Assembly (NCBI RefSeq): GCF_049546785.1
Contig: NZ_JBMWAN010000002.1
Coordinates: forward strand, 372,001 to 436,000
Origin: Nitrospira_D sp035465795
GTDB taxonomy: Bacteria; Nitrospirota; Nitrospiria; Nitrospirales; Nitrospiraceae
DNA: 64,000 bases
Reading direction: 5' to 3'
A program made the position numbers and the translations under genes. The notes beneath the pieces were generated by a model that saw only the letters and a list, made by a program, of their open reading frames with translations, searched no databases and was not told the DNA's origin. Below are positions 17,305 through 25,227 of this stretch, in pieces. The stretch's first letter is position 1, and each line of letters starts with the position of its first letter.

Positions 17305-17320
17305 CACCCCAAATACACCG

Positions 17321-18811
17321 ATGCTCAAGATCATTGAATGCATCCCGAATTTCAGCGACGGTCGCAACCCAGCCATCATCCAGGCGCTGATCGCGGCCGG
17401 GCGATCGGTGCCGGGGGTCTGGCTGCTGGGTCACACCAGCGATCCCGATCATCATCGATCCGTGCTGACGTTCGCCGGCAGGCCTGACGCGTTGTGCAAC
17501 GCGGTGTTTCAGGCCATCCGCATTGCCACGGAACGGATCGATCTTCGCCGCCATGAGGGCGTCCACCCCCGCATCGGGGCAACGGATGTCGTACCCTTTG
17601 TTCCTCTCCAAGACGCGACCATGGAAGACTGCGTACAGCTGGCCCGCCGTCTCGGCGAACGCGTGGGAAGAGAACTCCAGATCCCCGTTTTTCTGTATGA
17701 GCAGGCCACCAACCATCCGGATCGCACGCGACTGGAATCAATCCGCCGGGGGGGATTACCCGGCCTGAGCGCGCGGCTGGCGGCGGACCGGAACTGGCGC
17801 CCGGATTTCGGCCCCTCCCGGCTCCACGAGACGGCGGGAGCCATCGTGATCGGAGCACGGCCGCCGCTCATCGCGTTCAATGTGAATCTCAACACCGCCG
17901 ATCTCACGATCGCCAAAGCCATCGCCAAGACCGTCAGGCAATCGAGCGGCGGATTGCCGCACGTCAAGGCGATCGGCATACCGCTCGCCGGCCGCGGCAT
18001 CGTGCAGGTCTCGATGAACATAACGGATTATCGCGTCACGTCGATGGCCACAGCCTTTCTTGCAGTAAAGACCGAAGCAACCAGGACCGGCGTGGGCATC
18101 GCCGACAGTGAATTGATCGGCCTCGTTCCGCAAGCGGCACTGGACCAGGCGGCGGCGGCATTCCTCCGGTTCAAACGCTTCGATCCCATGTCCGTTCTTG
18201 AAACAAAATTGGCTGCCGCCATGTCAGCTCAATCGCACGCGGATGCCAGCCAGATAGAAGCCTTTCTCCAGGCCGTCGCCGCTGCCACACCGGCGCCTGC
18301 GGGCGGAAGCGTAGCCGCGTTGGTAGGAGCCCTGGCCGCCTCCCTGGGCGTCATGGGAGCGCGCTTGGGAAAGGAGCCGGCTGCGGAACAACAACTCGCT
18401 GACATGAGCCGACGATTGCAGACACTCATGCAGGAAGATTGTGACGCCTACGAGGTATTCGCGCAGGCGCGGAAACTTCCCGCAGATCACGCAGACCGGT
18501 CCGCAATATTGACTGCGGCATTGCAACGGATCACAGAAGTGCCGCTGGAGATTGCCGAACTGGCCTGTGAAGCGGGACGGGCCATCGCATCGTTTCGAAC
18601 CGGCGTCTCCGCCCCCGTTCAGTCGGACCTGACCGTGGGTATCATCATGGCCGTTGCAGCGGCAGAAGCAGGGCTTCACACCGCCAATACAAACTTGAAA
18701 TATCAACAAATTCAGCATCTTAAATGCTCGCTCGCACAAAGATGCTCAAAGATCAGCAACTGTCTTGAGGAACTCAAGGGGCTATGCTACACTCCGCCCT
18801 CTGTTGCGTAG
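17321..18811 (+). CDS. ftcD: Bifunctional glutamate formimidoyltransferase / formimidoyl-THF cyclodeaminase
   Basis: 496 residues from ATG 17321 (MLKIIECIPNFSDGRN); the upstream extension runs through the terminator and is rejected. Residues 1-300 are the formimidoyltransferase: CIPNFSDGRN, HTSDPDHHRSVLTFAG, HEGVHPRIGATDVVPFVPL with its catalytic His, and YGE-like LYEQATNH. Residues 320-496 are the helical cyclodeaminase with TPAPAGGSVAALVGALAASL. Together they pass the formimino group of formiminoglutamate to tetrahydrofolate and release ammonia to give methenyl-THF. Fusion of both halves resembles the animal enzyme and some bacteria. No hut gene is next to it. Confidence 0.9.
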   Translation: MLKIIECIPNFSDGRNPAIIQALIAAGRSVPGVWLLGHTSDPDHHRSVLTFAGRPDALCNAVFQAIRIATERIDLRRHEGVHPRIGATDVVPFVPLQDATMEDCVQLARRLGERVGRELQIPVFLYEQATNHPDRTRLESIRRGGLPGLSARLAADRNWRPDFGPSRLHETAGAIVIGARPPLIAFNVNLNTADLTIAKAIAKTVRQSSGGLPHVKAIGIPLAGRGIVQVSMNITDYRVTSMATAFLAVKTEATRTGVGIADSELIGLVPQAALDQAAAAFLRFKRFDPMSVLETKLAAAMSAQSHADASQIEAFLQAVAAATPAPAGGSVAALVGALAASLGVMGARLGKEPAAEQQLADMSRRLQTLMQEDCDAYEVFAQARKLPADHADRSAILTAALQRITEVPLEIAELACEAGRAIASFRTGVSAPVQSDLTVGIIMAVAAAEAGLHTANTNLKYQQIQHLKCSLAQRCSKISNCLEELKGLCYTPPSVA

Positions 18812-18862
18812 TTTCACAGAGGTAGACAGGCACGGCCTGAGAAAGTGGAAAGTCGGCACGAG

Positions 18863-19057
18863 ATGGAAATCAAAGTCTTCAATAACAATGTCGAGAAGGC
18901 CCTCAAGGTTGCCAAGAAGAAGTTGGCAGGCGAAGGGTTGTTTCGTGAACTGAAGCGCCGCCGGTATTACGAAAAGCCGAGCGTGAGAAAGAAAGCCAAG
19001 TTGCGCGAGGCTCAACGGCGCCGTCAGAAGTGGTTGTCCAAGCGGAAGCCTGAGTAG
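18863..19057 (+). CDS. rpsU: 30S ribosomal protein bS21
   Basis: 64 residues from ATG 18863 (MEIKVFNNNVEKALKVAKKK). The family pattern is clear: EGLFRELKRRRYYEKPSVRK followed by a very basic tail. It sits at the platform of the small subunit near the mRNA start region. A GTG at 18845 in frame adds six residues and is less likely. A stem covers its stop codon. Confidence 0.93.
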   Translation: MEIKVFNNNVEKALKVAKKKLAGEGLFRELKRRRYYEKPSVRKKAKLREAQRRRQKWLSKRKPE

Positions 19058-19082
19058 CAGACAGTCTCAGGCTATTTCCGCT
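19041..19082 (+). terminator. Stem over the rpsU stop codon
   Basis: AGCGGAAGCCTGAG pairs with CTCAGGCT-AT-TTCCGCT across an 11-nt loop that holds the TAG stop. No T-run follows. Could be a terminator, a 3' stabiliser or a processing site. Confidence 0.4.
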
Positions 19083-19134
19083 CGTACACCTCTCCTCGAT
19101 CAGCGTTCTCCACGGGCCACGCACGTCGCACCAG

Positions 19135-19794
19135 ATGCGTCAGGACGAGATCCACGCCGCGATCAGGATCGTCAAGCGAGAGATCCGCCAGTGGCAGGAA
19201 CCGGTCGTCGGAGTCGTGGCGCGTGAGTCCGCCCGCGATCCCTTCCGCATCCTCATCTCCTGCCTCTTGAGCCTCCGCACCAAAGACAAAACCACCGCTG
19301 AAGCGAGCGCGCGACTCTTTGCGCTGGCCCACGAGCCGGCATCGATGGTGACACTTCCGCTGAAGACCATCGTATCCGCCATCTATCCCGTCGGATTTTA
19401 CCGGACCAAAGCGAAGTCAATTCACGCCATCTGCCGCCGTCTGCTCGATGTCTACGGCGGAACGGTGCCCGATTCCATCGAGGAGCTGGTCACTCTGTCG
19501 GGAGTCGGAAGAAAGACGGCGAACCTGGTGGTGACAGTCGGCTACGGCAAGCCCGGCATCTGCGTGGATATTCACGTGCACCGGATCAGCAATCGCTGGG
19601 GCTACATCAAGACCAAGACGCCGGAACAGAGCGAAGAGGCGCTCCGGCGCAAGCTGCCGAAACAATATTGGATTACCTTCAACGACTTGCTCGTGCCCTA
19701 CGGGCAGAATCTCTGCCAGCCGGTGTCCCCGTGGTGCAGCAAGTGCAAATTGACGGAATATTGCGATCGGGTGGGAGTGAAAACAAGCCGTTGA
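19135..19794 (+). CDS. nth: Endonuclease III, base-excision DNA glycosylase/AP lyase
   Basis: 219 residues. The helix-hairpin-helix LSGVGRKTANLVV carries the catalytic Lys, VDIHVHRISNRWG carries the catalytic Asp, and four cysteines near the end (CQPVSPWCSKCKLTEYC, spacing 6-2-5) hold the 4Fe-4S cluster. It removes oxidised pyrimidines and cuts the abasic site. The region LSLRTKDKTT where E. coli has LSAQATD is closer to archaeal-type Nth sequences. A spaced 77-nt gap follows rpsU; transcription may be shared. Confidence 0.92.
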   Translation: MRQDEIHAAIRIVKREIRQWQEPVVGVVARESARDPFRILISCLLSLRTKDKTTAEASARLFALAHEPASMVTLPLKTIVSAIYPVGFYRTKAKSIHAICRRLLDVYGGTVPDSIEELVTLSGVGRKTANLVVTVGYGKPGICVDIHVHRISNRWGYIKTKTPEQSEEALRRKLPKQYWITFNDLLVPYGQNLCQPVSPWCSKCKLTEYCDRVGVKTSR

Positions 19795-19795
19795 A

Positions 19796-19862
19796 CGTGA
19801 AGCGTATCTCGTGAATCGTTGCGGGAGCTGATCTGCTTGCGAGATACGAATGACGCTTCACG
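19796..19862 (+). repeat. Intergenic inverted repeat after nth
   Basis: CGTGAAGCGTATCTCG at the left pairs with CGAGATACG and CGCTTCACG at the right, the latter two separated by AATGA. The 67-nt structure lies between nth and the convergent DsrE gene, so it may end transcription from both sides. I recall similar GTGAAGCGTATCTCG units as common spacer repeats in this kind of genome. Confidence 0.55.
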
Positions 19863-19872
19863 AGCAACGCAT

Positions 19873-20292
19873 TCAGATGAATAATTTCGTCTCCGCCTCG
19901 GCCGTGAGACTCAGGATCGCGGGCAGGCCCAGCACTTCATCGACGTTCTTTTCCACCGCCCCGCTCTCCACACCCATATATTCCAGACCGGCACTGCAGG
20001 CGATCAGGCGAAACTTCCCGACGTGCCTGGCGTCCTGAAACATCTCCGAAATCTTCGGCACCTTCTTTTCCTTCAAGAGCCGGGCGACTTCTTCGGCTGA
20101 CGCGGCATACTCCGGCGGAAAATCGATCTGGTCGATCTTCCCGTCGGCCAGCTTCTTGATCGTCCAGAACAGGAGAATGACGATCACATCCTTGCCCATG
20201 GCGGCGGCGGTGAGCCCGAGCGTCGCCACCTGGTGCAGCTTATCGTAGGTCGCATTATGGGCGAAGATGACGAATTTGGGCTTCTTTGACAT
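19873..20292 (-). CDS. DsrE/DsrF-like family protein
   Basis: 139 residues. Opens with KFVIFAHNATYDKLHQVATL and continues AAAMGKDVIVILLFWTIKKL, then FRLIACSAGLEYMGVESGAV with a single Cys at the place of the DsrE-family active Cys, ending in ETKLFI, as the larger DsrE2 protein at 16363 ends in SVNLFI. It probably binds or carries sulfur. The gene follows a secreted protein gene by 7 nt. Confidence 0.85.
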   Translation of the reverse strand: MSKKPKFVIFAHNATYDKLHQVATLGLTAAAMGKDVIVILLFWTIKKLADGKIDQIDFPPEYAASAEEVARLLKEKKVPKISEMFQDARHVGKFRLIACSAGLEYMGVESGAVEKNVDEVLGLPAILSLTAEAETKLFI

Positions 20293-20299
20293 GGAGGTG

Positions 20300-20668
20300 C
20301 TATTTCTTCTTCGCGCGGGCCTTCACGCTATTAATGTAATCGGTAATCGCCGCGTCCACTTCGACGGCGGCCAATGGACGGTCGTGAGTTTCGCTCTCAT
20401 CGACCAGATACTTGTCGTGATCTTTCTCCTGCCGGACGATGACCGTATTCTCCGGTGTCACTTCCACCATCAGAAACCACTCACGCGCCCCCTGCGTGAT
20501 GACCACTTCTTTCCCCAGCCCTTTTTTCGTAATCTCGATCTGGAGATCGTCCGTCTCCGCAGCAAGCACCCGCTCGGGAGTCAGGGCGATCACCATGCCG
20601 ATACCCGACACAAACAGGCAGCACGGCAGAAGAAACCATCGACTGGTTATAAGAGCACGCAAGACCAT
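20300..20668 (-). CDS. Secreted protein of unknown function
   Basis: 122 residues with a signal peptide (SRWFLLPCCLFVSGIGMVIA, cleavage near VLAAETDD). The mature part LQIEITKKGLGKEVVITQGA and EWFLMVEVTPENTVIVRQEK is beta-rich with a lysine-rich end. No family recognised. First gene of a two-gene unit with the DsrE protein, which is odd as one is exported and the other cytoplasmic. Confidence 0.7.
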   Translation of the reverse strand: MVLRALITSRWFLLPCCLFVSGIGMVIALTPERVLAAETDDLQIEITKKGLGKEVVITQGAREWFLMVEVTPENTVIVRQEKDHDKYLVDESETHDRPLAAVEVDAAITDYINSVKARAKKK

Positions 20669-20703
20669 AAAGGATTCACTCTCTTTCCGGGAATAGTGCC
20701 GTC

Positions 20704-20732
20704 ATTATATGACGCCCTCCGCCGCAGGTAAA
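20704..20732 (-). promoter_or_regulatory. Sigma70 promoter for the secreted-DsrE gene pair
   Basis: On the minus strand TTTACC, 17-nt spacer, and a perfect TATAAT, 36 nt before the ATG at 20668. The -10 is centred in GTCAT-N3-ATGAC, a short inverted repeat that could be an operator. Confidence 0.55.
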
Positions 20733-20790
20733 CCATGCGGCACCTTTGCCCTTCCGGTCCGAACAACCCGCATGCTAGGATTCCCCCCGC

Positions 20791-21222
20791 ATGGATGCCA
20801 TTCTCGCGACCGTGACACAGTACGTTCCTGTTCAGATCCTCGTCTGGTTGACGGTTGGTTCGCTGATCGGATTCATCGGCACATTGATCGCCATCCCGTT
20901 CATCATGGTGCGGCTCCCCTCCGACTACTTCGACACCCGCGTCCCGCGCCATTGGATGAAGGACCATCACCCGGTGCTCCGGCTGATCGGGCTCATCGTC
21001 AAGAACGCCGTCGGGGCCATCTTTCTACTGGCGGGCTTTGCCATGTTGTTTCTCCCCGGCCAGGGCATTCTGACTATGCTTATCGGCATTTCGCTGCTGG
21101 ATTTCCCACGCAAACGTGAGATCGAGGCGAAGATCGTCGGCCAGCCCACCGTGCTGCAGGCCCTGAACGCCATGCGGGCGAAGTTCGAGAAGCCGCCGCT
21201 GACCCTTTCGCCAGATCCCTGA
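20791..21222 (+). CDS. Small integral membrane protein, PGPGW-like
   Basis: 143 residues with three hydrophobic segments: VQILVWLTVGSLIGFIGTLI, LIGLIVKNAVGAIFLLAGFA and LPGQGILTMLIGISLLDF. The LPGQG turn followed by a membrane helix is the mark of the PGPGW-type transmembrane family. A basic cytoplasmic tail follows (FPRKREIEAKI). Function unknown. It ends 6 nt before polA and probably shares its message. Confidence 0.75.
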   Translation: MDAILATVTQYVPVQILVWLTVGSLIGFIGTLIAIPFIMVRLPSDYFDTRVPRHWMKDHHPVLRLIGLIVKNAVGAIFLLAGFAMLFLPGQGILTMLIGISLLDFPRKREIEAKIVGQPTVLQALNAMRAKFEKPPLTLSPDP

Positions 21223-21228
21223 GCCGTG

Positions 21229-23886
21229 ATGCCTATGCCTGAGCCCAACCGCAAGACGCTGTACCTCATCGACGGGAGCGCCTACATCTATCGTGCGTTC
21301 TTCGCCCTCCCGGCCTTGAACAACTCCAAGGGCTTGCAAACGAACGCCGTCTACGGGTTTACGACCACCCTGCTGAAGATCCTGCGCGAGCGGCAGCCGG
21401 ACGGGATCGTCGTCGCCTTCGACGAGAAGGGACCGACCCTTCGCCATCAGGAATTCAAAGAATACAAAGCCCAGCGGCCTCCGATGCCGGAAGGCATGAG
21501 CGCCCAGATTCCCTACATCCATCGCGTCGTGGAAGCCCTCAACATTCCGGCGGTGAAACAGGCCGGATACGAAGCGGACGATCTCATCGGCACGCTGGCA
21601 CACCAGGCCGAACGCGCCGGCTATGACGTCGTCATCGTGACCGGCGACAAAGACATGCTGCAGCTCGTCACGCCGCACGTGCGCATCTACGATCCGGTGA
21701 AAGACAAATGGTCCGGCGAAGCGGAATGTGTCGCCAAGTTCGGGGTCGAGCCGGCCCGCGTCATCGAGATCATGGGGTTGATGGGCGACGCGACGGACAA
21801 TATTCCCGGGGTAAAGGGCATCGGCGAGAAGACCGCGCTGAAGCTCATCGCCCAGTTCGGCACCATCGACGAATTGCTCCGGCGTACCGACGAAGTCACG
21901 CCGCCCCGCATCAAAGCGATGCTGGTCGAGCAGGCCGACAACGCCAGGCTCAGCCGCAAGCTGGCCACCATCGACATCAACAGCCCCATCGCCTTCGATC
22001 CGGAGTCCTTTCATGTGAAGCCGCCGCATCAGGATCAGCTCATCGATCTGCTGCGCGAGCTGGAATTCACCACGCTGCTGAAAACGTTTCAAGCCAACGC
22101 CCCGCCCGGTGAGACCAAGCCCGACGAGTCGGAATTGATTCAGGACGAACCCTCAGCCAAGCGCTTCGTCGCCGGGCTGCCCAAAGAGGGCCCCCTGGGC
22201 CTGTGCTGCCTGCTCTCCAATGGTCCCAGCGTTCGGGCAGACGTCAAAGGGATTGCCCTCTCGGCTGGCGGAAAGACCGCCTACATCCCGATCGATGTCC
22301 ATGCCTACATGCGGCCGATCACGACGTTGCTGCACGATCACGCCCACACAAAAATTGTGCATGATCTGAAAGCGACCCTGCTGGCTTTCCATCGCATCGG
22401 CATCACGCTCGCGGGCCCCTATCTCGACACCATGGTGGCGGATTACCTGCTCAACCCCAATCGCCGAGACCACAGCCTCGACACCATCGCGATGGAAGCA
22501 GTGGGCCATCGATTGGGAACCCACCAGGCCGACGCGAAGGCCCCGCAATCCCTGTTCGACGAAGACACCGGTTCACGTGAAGAGGCCACGGAGCAGGCGG
22601 CTGTGCTCGCCAAACTGGCACCGGCCATGACCGAGCGACTGACCGAACAAGGCAGCCTCAAGCTCTTTCAGGATGTTGAAATGCCGCTCGTGCCGGTGCT
22701 GGCGGAAATCGAACGCAACGGCTTCCTGCTCGATGTCGCGGGATTGCAGGCCCTGAGCAAGGAACTGGAACATGAACTGGACAAGATGATGGAAACCATC
22801 GCGGGCCTGGCGGGCGGCGAGTTCAACATCAATTCGCCGAAACAGCTGGCCGTGGTGCTCTTCGAGAAACTCGGCCTCAAACCGGGCCGCAAAACGAAGA
22901 CCGGCTACTCGACCAACGAAGACACGCTCACGCAGCTTGCCACACAGCACGACCTGCCCGCGCAGATACTGAACTATCGCAGCCTGAGCAAACTCAAATC
23001 GACCTACGTCGATGCCTTGCCCGAATTGGTGAATCCGGAGACCAAACGGCTGCACACCTCGCTGAACCAAACCGTCGCCGCCACCGGCCGGCTCTCTTCG
23101 ACTGAACCGAATCTGCAAAACATCCCCGTGAAGGGCGACTACGGCCTCCGCATCCGCGAAGCCTTTATCGCGCCCCAGGGCCACACCCTCCTCTGCGCCG
23201 ACTATAGCCAGATTGAGCCGCGCATTCTCGCGCATCTGTCGCAGGACCCGCGCTTGCTCGAAGTGTTCGAGAAAGGCGAAGACATTCACATGGCGACGGC
23301 CATGGACATTTTCCACCTCCCCGCCTCGCAGATCACGCGCGAGATGCGGCGGGCGGCCAAGAGTGTAGTCTTCGGCATCGTCTACGGCATCAGCCCCTTC
23401 GGCCTCTCGCAAAACATCGGCGTCCCGCAGGCGGAAGCCAAGAAGTACATCGAGACCTATTTTGAAAAGTATGCCGGCGTGCGGGCCCTGATGGATCGGA
23501 ATATCGAAGAAGGCAAGACCAAGGGCTACACCACCACGATCCTGGGGCGGCGGCGGCCGATTCCAGAATTGCAGAGCGGTGATCCCGTACAGCGCGGCTT
23601 CGGCGAGCGTATGGCAGTAAATAGCCCGATCCAGGGCTCAGCCGCGGACCTGATCAAAGTGGCGATGATCAACGTGAACGAGGCACTGCATCACGAGATG
23701 CCACACACCAAGATGATCCTCCAGGTCCACGACGAATTGATCTTTGAAGTGCAGGAAAAGGATTTGGACGAAACCAAGCGGCTGGTAAAACATGAAATGG
23801 AGCACGTAGGAAAGCAACTGGGGCTCTCCGTCCCGCTCAAAGTCGATCTCGGCACCGGGCATAATTGGCGCGTGGCGCATCCATAA
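21229..23886 (+). CDS. polA: DNA polymerase I
   Basis: 885 residues from ATG 21229. Residues 1-290 are the 5'-3' exonuclease (YLIDGSAYIYRAFFALP, GYEADDLIGTLA, VIVTGDKDMLQL, GVKGIGEKTALKLIAQFG). Residues 300-480 have the proofreading fold but not its residues: LCCLLSNGPSVRADVKGIAL stands where the DTET motif belongs and AVLAKLAPAMTERL lacks the later Asp. Residues 500-885 are the polymerase: TGRLSSTEPNLQNIP, DYSQIEPRILAHLS (motif A), RRAAKSVVFGIVYGISPFGL (O-helix) and QVHDELIFEV (motif C). It fills gaps in repair and replaces RNA primers, likely without editing, as in Taq-type enzymes. Confidence 0.95.
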   Translation: MPMPEPNRKTLYLIDGSAYIYRAFFALPALNNSKGLQTNAVYGFTTTLLKILRERQPDGIVVAFDEKGPTLRHQEFKEYKAQRPPMPEGMSAQIPYIHRVVEALNIPAVKQAGYEADDLIGTLAHQAERAGYDVVIVTGDKDMLQLVTPHVRIYDPVKDKWSGEAECVAKFGVEPARVIEIMGLMGDATDNIPGVKGIGEKTALKLIAQFGTIDELLRRTDEVTPPRIKAMLVEQADNARLSRKLATIDINSPIAFDPESFHVKPPHQDQLIDLLRELEFTTLLKTFQANAPPGETKPDESELIQDEPSAKRFVAGLPKEGPLGLCCLLSNGPSVRADVKGIALSAGGKTAYIPIDVHAYMRPITTLLHDHAHTKIVHDLKATLLAFHRIGITLAGPYLDTMVADYLLNPNRRDHSLDTIAMEAVGHRLGTHQADAKAPQSLFDEDTGSREEATEQAAVLAKLAPAMTERLTEQGSLKLFQDVEMPLVPVLAEIERNGFLLDVAGLQALSKELEHELDKMMETIAGLAGGEFNINSPKQLAVVLFEKLGLKPGRKTKTGYSTNEDTLTQLATQHDLPAQILNYRSLSKLKSTYVDALPELVNPETKRLHTSLNQTVAATGRLSSTEPNLQNIPVKGDYGLRIREAFIAPQGHTLLCADYSQIEPRILAHLSQDPRLLEVFEKGEDIHMATAMDIFHLPASQITREMRRAAKSVVFGIVYGISPFGLSQNIGVPQAEAKKYIETYFEKYAGVRALMDRNIEEGKTKGYTTTILGRRRPIPELQSGDPVQRGFGERMAVNSPIQGSAADLIKVAMINVNEALHHEMPHTKMILQVHDELIFEVQEKDLDETKRLVKHEMEHVGKQLGLSVPLKVDLGTGHNWRVAHP

Positions 23887-23909
23887 CACTAACCGGAGTG
23901 AGGTGAGAT

Positions 23910-24167
23910 ATGCAGAACGCACGTCTTTCACTAGCGTGGTTGATCGCGGGCATGAGTCTCAGCGCGCTGGGGTTCCTGCTCCTCATAGGACAGCCGTTCA
24001 CCGCAAAGGCGCAGGAGCAGAAACAGTTTCAGTACAGAATCGTCGAGGTGCTTCCCGACACCCACAATATGCAAACGAAGCTGAACGAGTTCGGAGCGAG
24101 CGGGTGGGAACTGGTGGCCGTCTCGATGGGGAACATGACGGAGCCGAGAATGATCTTTAAGAAGTGA
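23910..24167 (+). CDS. Small exported DUF4177-like protein
   Basis: 85 residues. An N-terminal signal or anchor (LAWLIAGMSLSALGFLLLIG) precedes FQYRIVEVLPDTHNMQTKLN, EFGASGWELVAVSMGN and RMIFKK. The pattern of a short strand, a helix and GWELVAV then IFKK is that of the DUF4177 family. Ribosome site GGAGTGAGGTG. Function unknown; it follows polA closely but is unlikely to be related to it. Confidence 0.8.
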   Translation: MQNARLSLAWLIAGMSLSALGFLLLIGQPFTAKAQEQKQFQYRIVEVLPDTHNMQTKLNEFGASGWELVAVSMGNMTEPRMIFKK

Positions 24168-24376
24168 GGCCGACTTAAAATCTAGAGTCAGCCGGTTTCA
24201 TTGACTCCCTGTCGCAACCGTTTGAGAATCCCTTCACGACGGACAACAATGGACCTGTTTGTCAGGCGTGGACATACAAAAAGCCTTAAAAACAGGGCAA
24301 CCCACGACCATTTAGTCGGGCATCACATCTGCATTGATGTGTGCAGAGACATCCATCAATGCAACGAGGCCCATAG

Positions 24377-24700
24377 ATGGTGGTGCGGCAACATACCCGG
24401 CTCCCTGCATTGTTTTCAGGAACACTGATCTATCAGAACTCGTCACATCCCATCACACAATCAGTAGACCTCTCGCGCAAAGGCTGTCGACTTAAAAGCA
24501 ACGCCCTTGTCGCCGCCGGCATGAAAGTGGATCTCTTGCTGTACGTTCCCGGAGAGGAGATCCCTCTCCTGATTCAACGGGCCACGGTTCGCTGGTCCGG
24601 CAGACACGGCATTGGTATCGAATTTCAGCGCCTTGCCTTTCCTCATCAAGAGCGGCTCAACACCTTCCTCCAGCAGCTTACTATTGCGACTTATAACTGA
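24377..24700 (+). CDS. PilZ-domain protein
   Basis: 107 residues from ATG 24377. VRQHTRLPALFSG gives the RxxxR part and QSVDLSRKGCRLKS the D/NxSxxG part of a PilZ c-di-GMP binding domain, followed by GMKVDLLLYVPGEE, ATVRWSGRHGIGIEFQRL. Single-domain PilZ proteins bind c-di-GMP and act on partner proteins such as motility or polysaccharide machinery. No partner gene is next to it. This region is more AT-rich than the flanks. Confidence 0.8.
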   Translation: MVVRQHTRLPALFSGTLIYQNSSHPITQSVDLSRKGCRLKSNALVAAGMKVDLLLYVPGEEIPLLIQRATVRWSGRHGIGIEFQRLAFPHQERLNTFLQQLTIATYN

Positions 24701-25006
24701 TCGCCCCGGCGCCCCACACCTTTGAACTGCAACGGCAGAGCTCGCGTGTAAACTCGCCCGCTTCAATCCGGATGGTTCGCCGGATGCAGGATACCTTGCC
24801 GTTCATTTAAATCCTTTCTGTATGCATTCCGCTTCTGTTCGCTTTCACGTGATAATTCAGAATGATCCGCCGCATTCATTGTGTTGATGCATCCGTTTTC
24901 CTGCAACTGCCGTGACGTTGCCGAGTCAGCCACGCTGTATTGCCCGCATTTTTCCTGTTTTTCCTGACGGATATTCGGCATTAACTTTGCTCAACACATA
25001 GTCACT
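24701..25006. other. Gene-free AT-richer spacer
   Basis: No convincing coding frame on either strand. It contains a short hairpin (ATCCGGATGGTTCGCCGGAT) and T-rich runs (TTTTTCCTGTTTTTCCTG). No terminator or promoter that I trust. Confidence 0.5.
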
Positions 25007-25159
25007 ATGAAAGTCGTCTGTGCCTGGTGTGAACGGGAAGGGAAAGAGATACTCATTGGCGAAGCCGGACTGTACGACCGGCCAGTGACATCCCATGGCA
25101 TTTGTGATGATCACGAAAAAGTACTGTTGAAGCAGATCGAGGAGCTAAGGATTAAATAG
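25007..25159 (+). CDS. Small Cys/His-rich protein (CAWC type)
   Basis: 50 residues: MKVVCAWCEREGKEILIGEA, then GLYDRPVTSHGICDDHEKVL and a charged helical tail ending RIK. Cys5, Cys8, Cys33 and His36 (CxxC then CxxH) make a likely four-ligand zinc site, as in rubredoxin-like knuckles. I believe such short CAWCExEG proteins recur in Nitrospira, from memory only. No clear ribosome site upstream. It is AT-richer than most genes here. Function unknown. Confidence 0.65.
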   Translation: MKVVCAWCEREGKEILIGEAGLYDRPVTSHGICDDHEKVLLKQIEELRIK

Positions 25160-25227
25160 AGTCCAAGACTTCATAGACGGAGAAATTCTCACCCGAAATC
25201 GAGATCCTCGAGCCTGTTAAAACGTGA

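Noticed and set aside
17231..17320. N-terminal extension of ftcD
   Set aside because: These codons are the terminator stem and T-run; MLKIIECIPNF at 17321 is the conserved start.
24285..24350. Possible c-di-GMP-I riboswitch before the PilZ gene (AACAGGGCAACCC ... GTCGGGCA)
   Set aside because: Only the CAGGGCAA part fits; the GNRA-type loop with its receptor and the GGGACGCAAAGCC part of the GEMM consensus are missing.
24201..24428. 75-codon frame before the PilZ gene
   Set aside because: Overlaps the PilZ start, no ribosome site, and composition rich in Arg/His/Asn without pattern.
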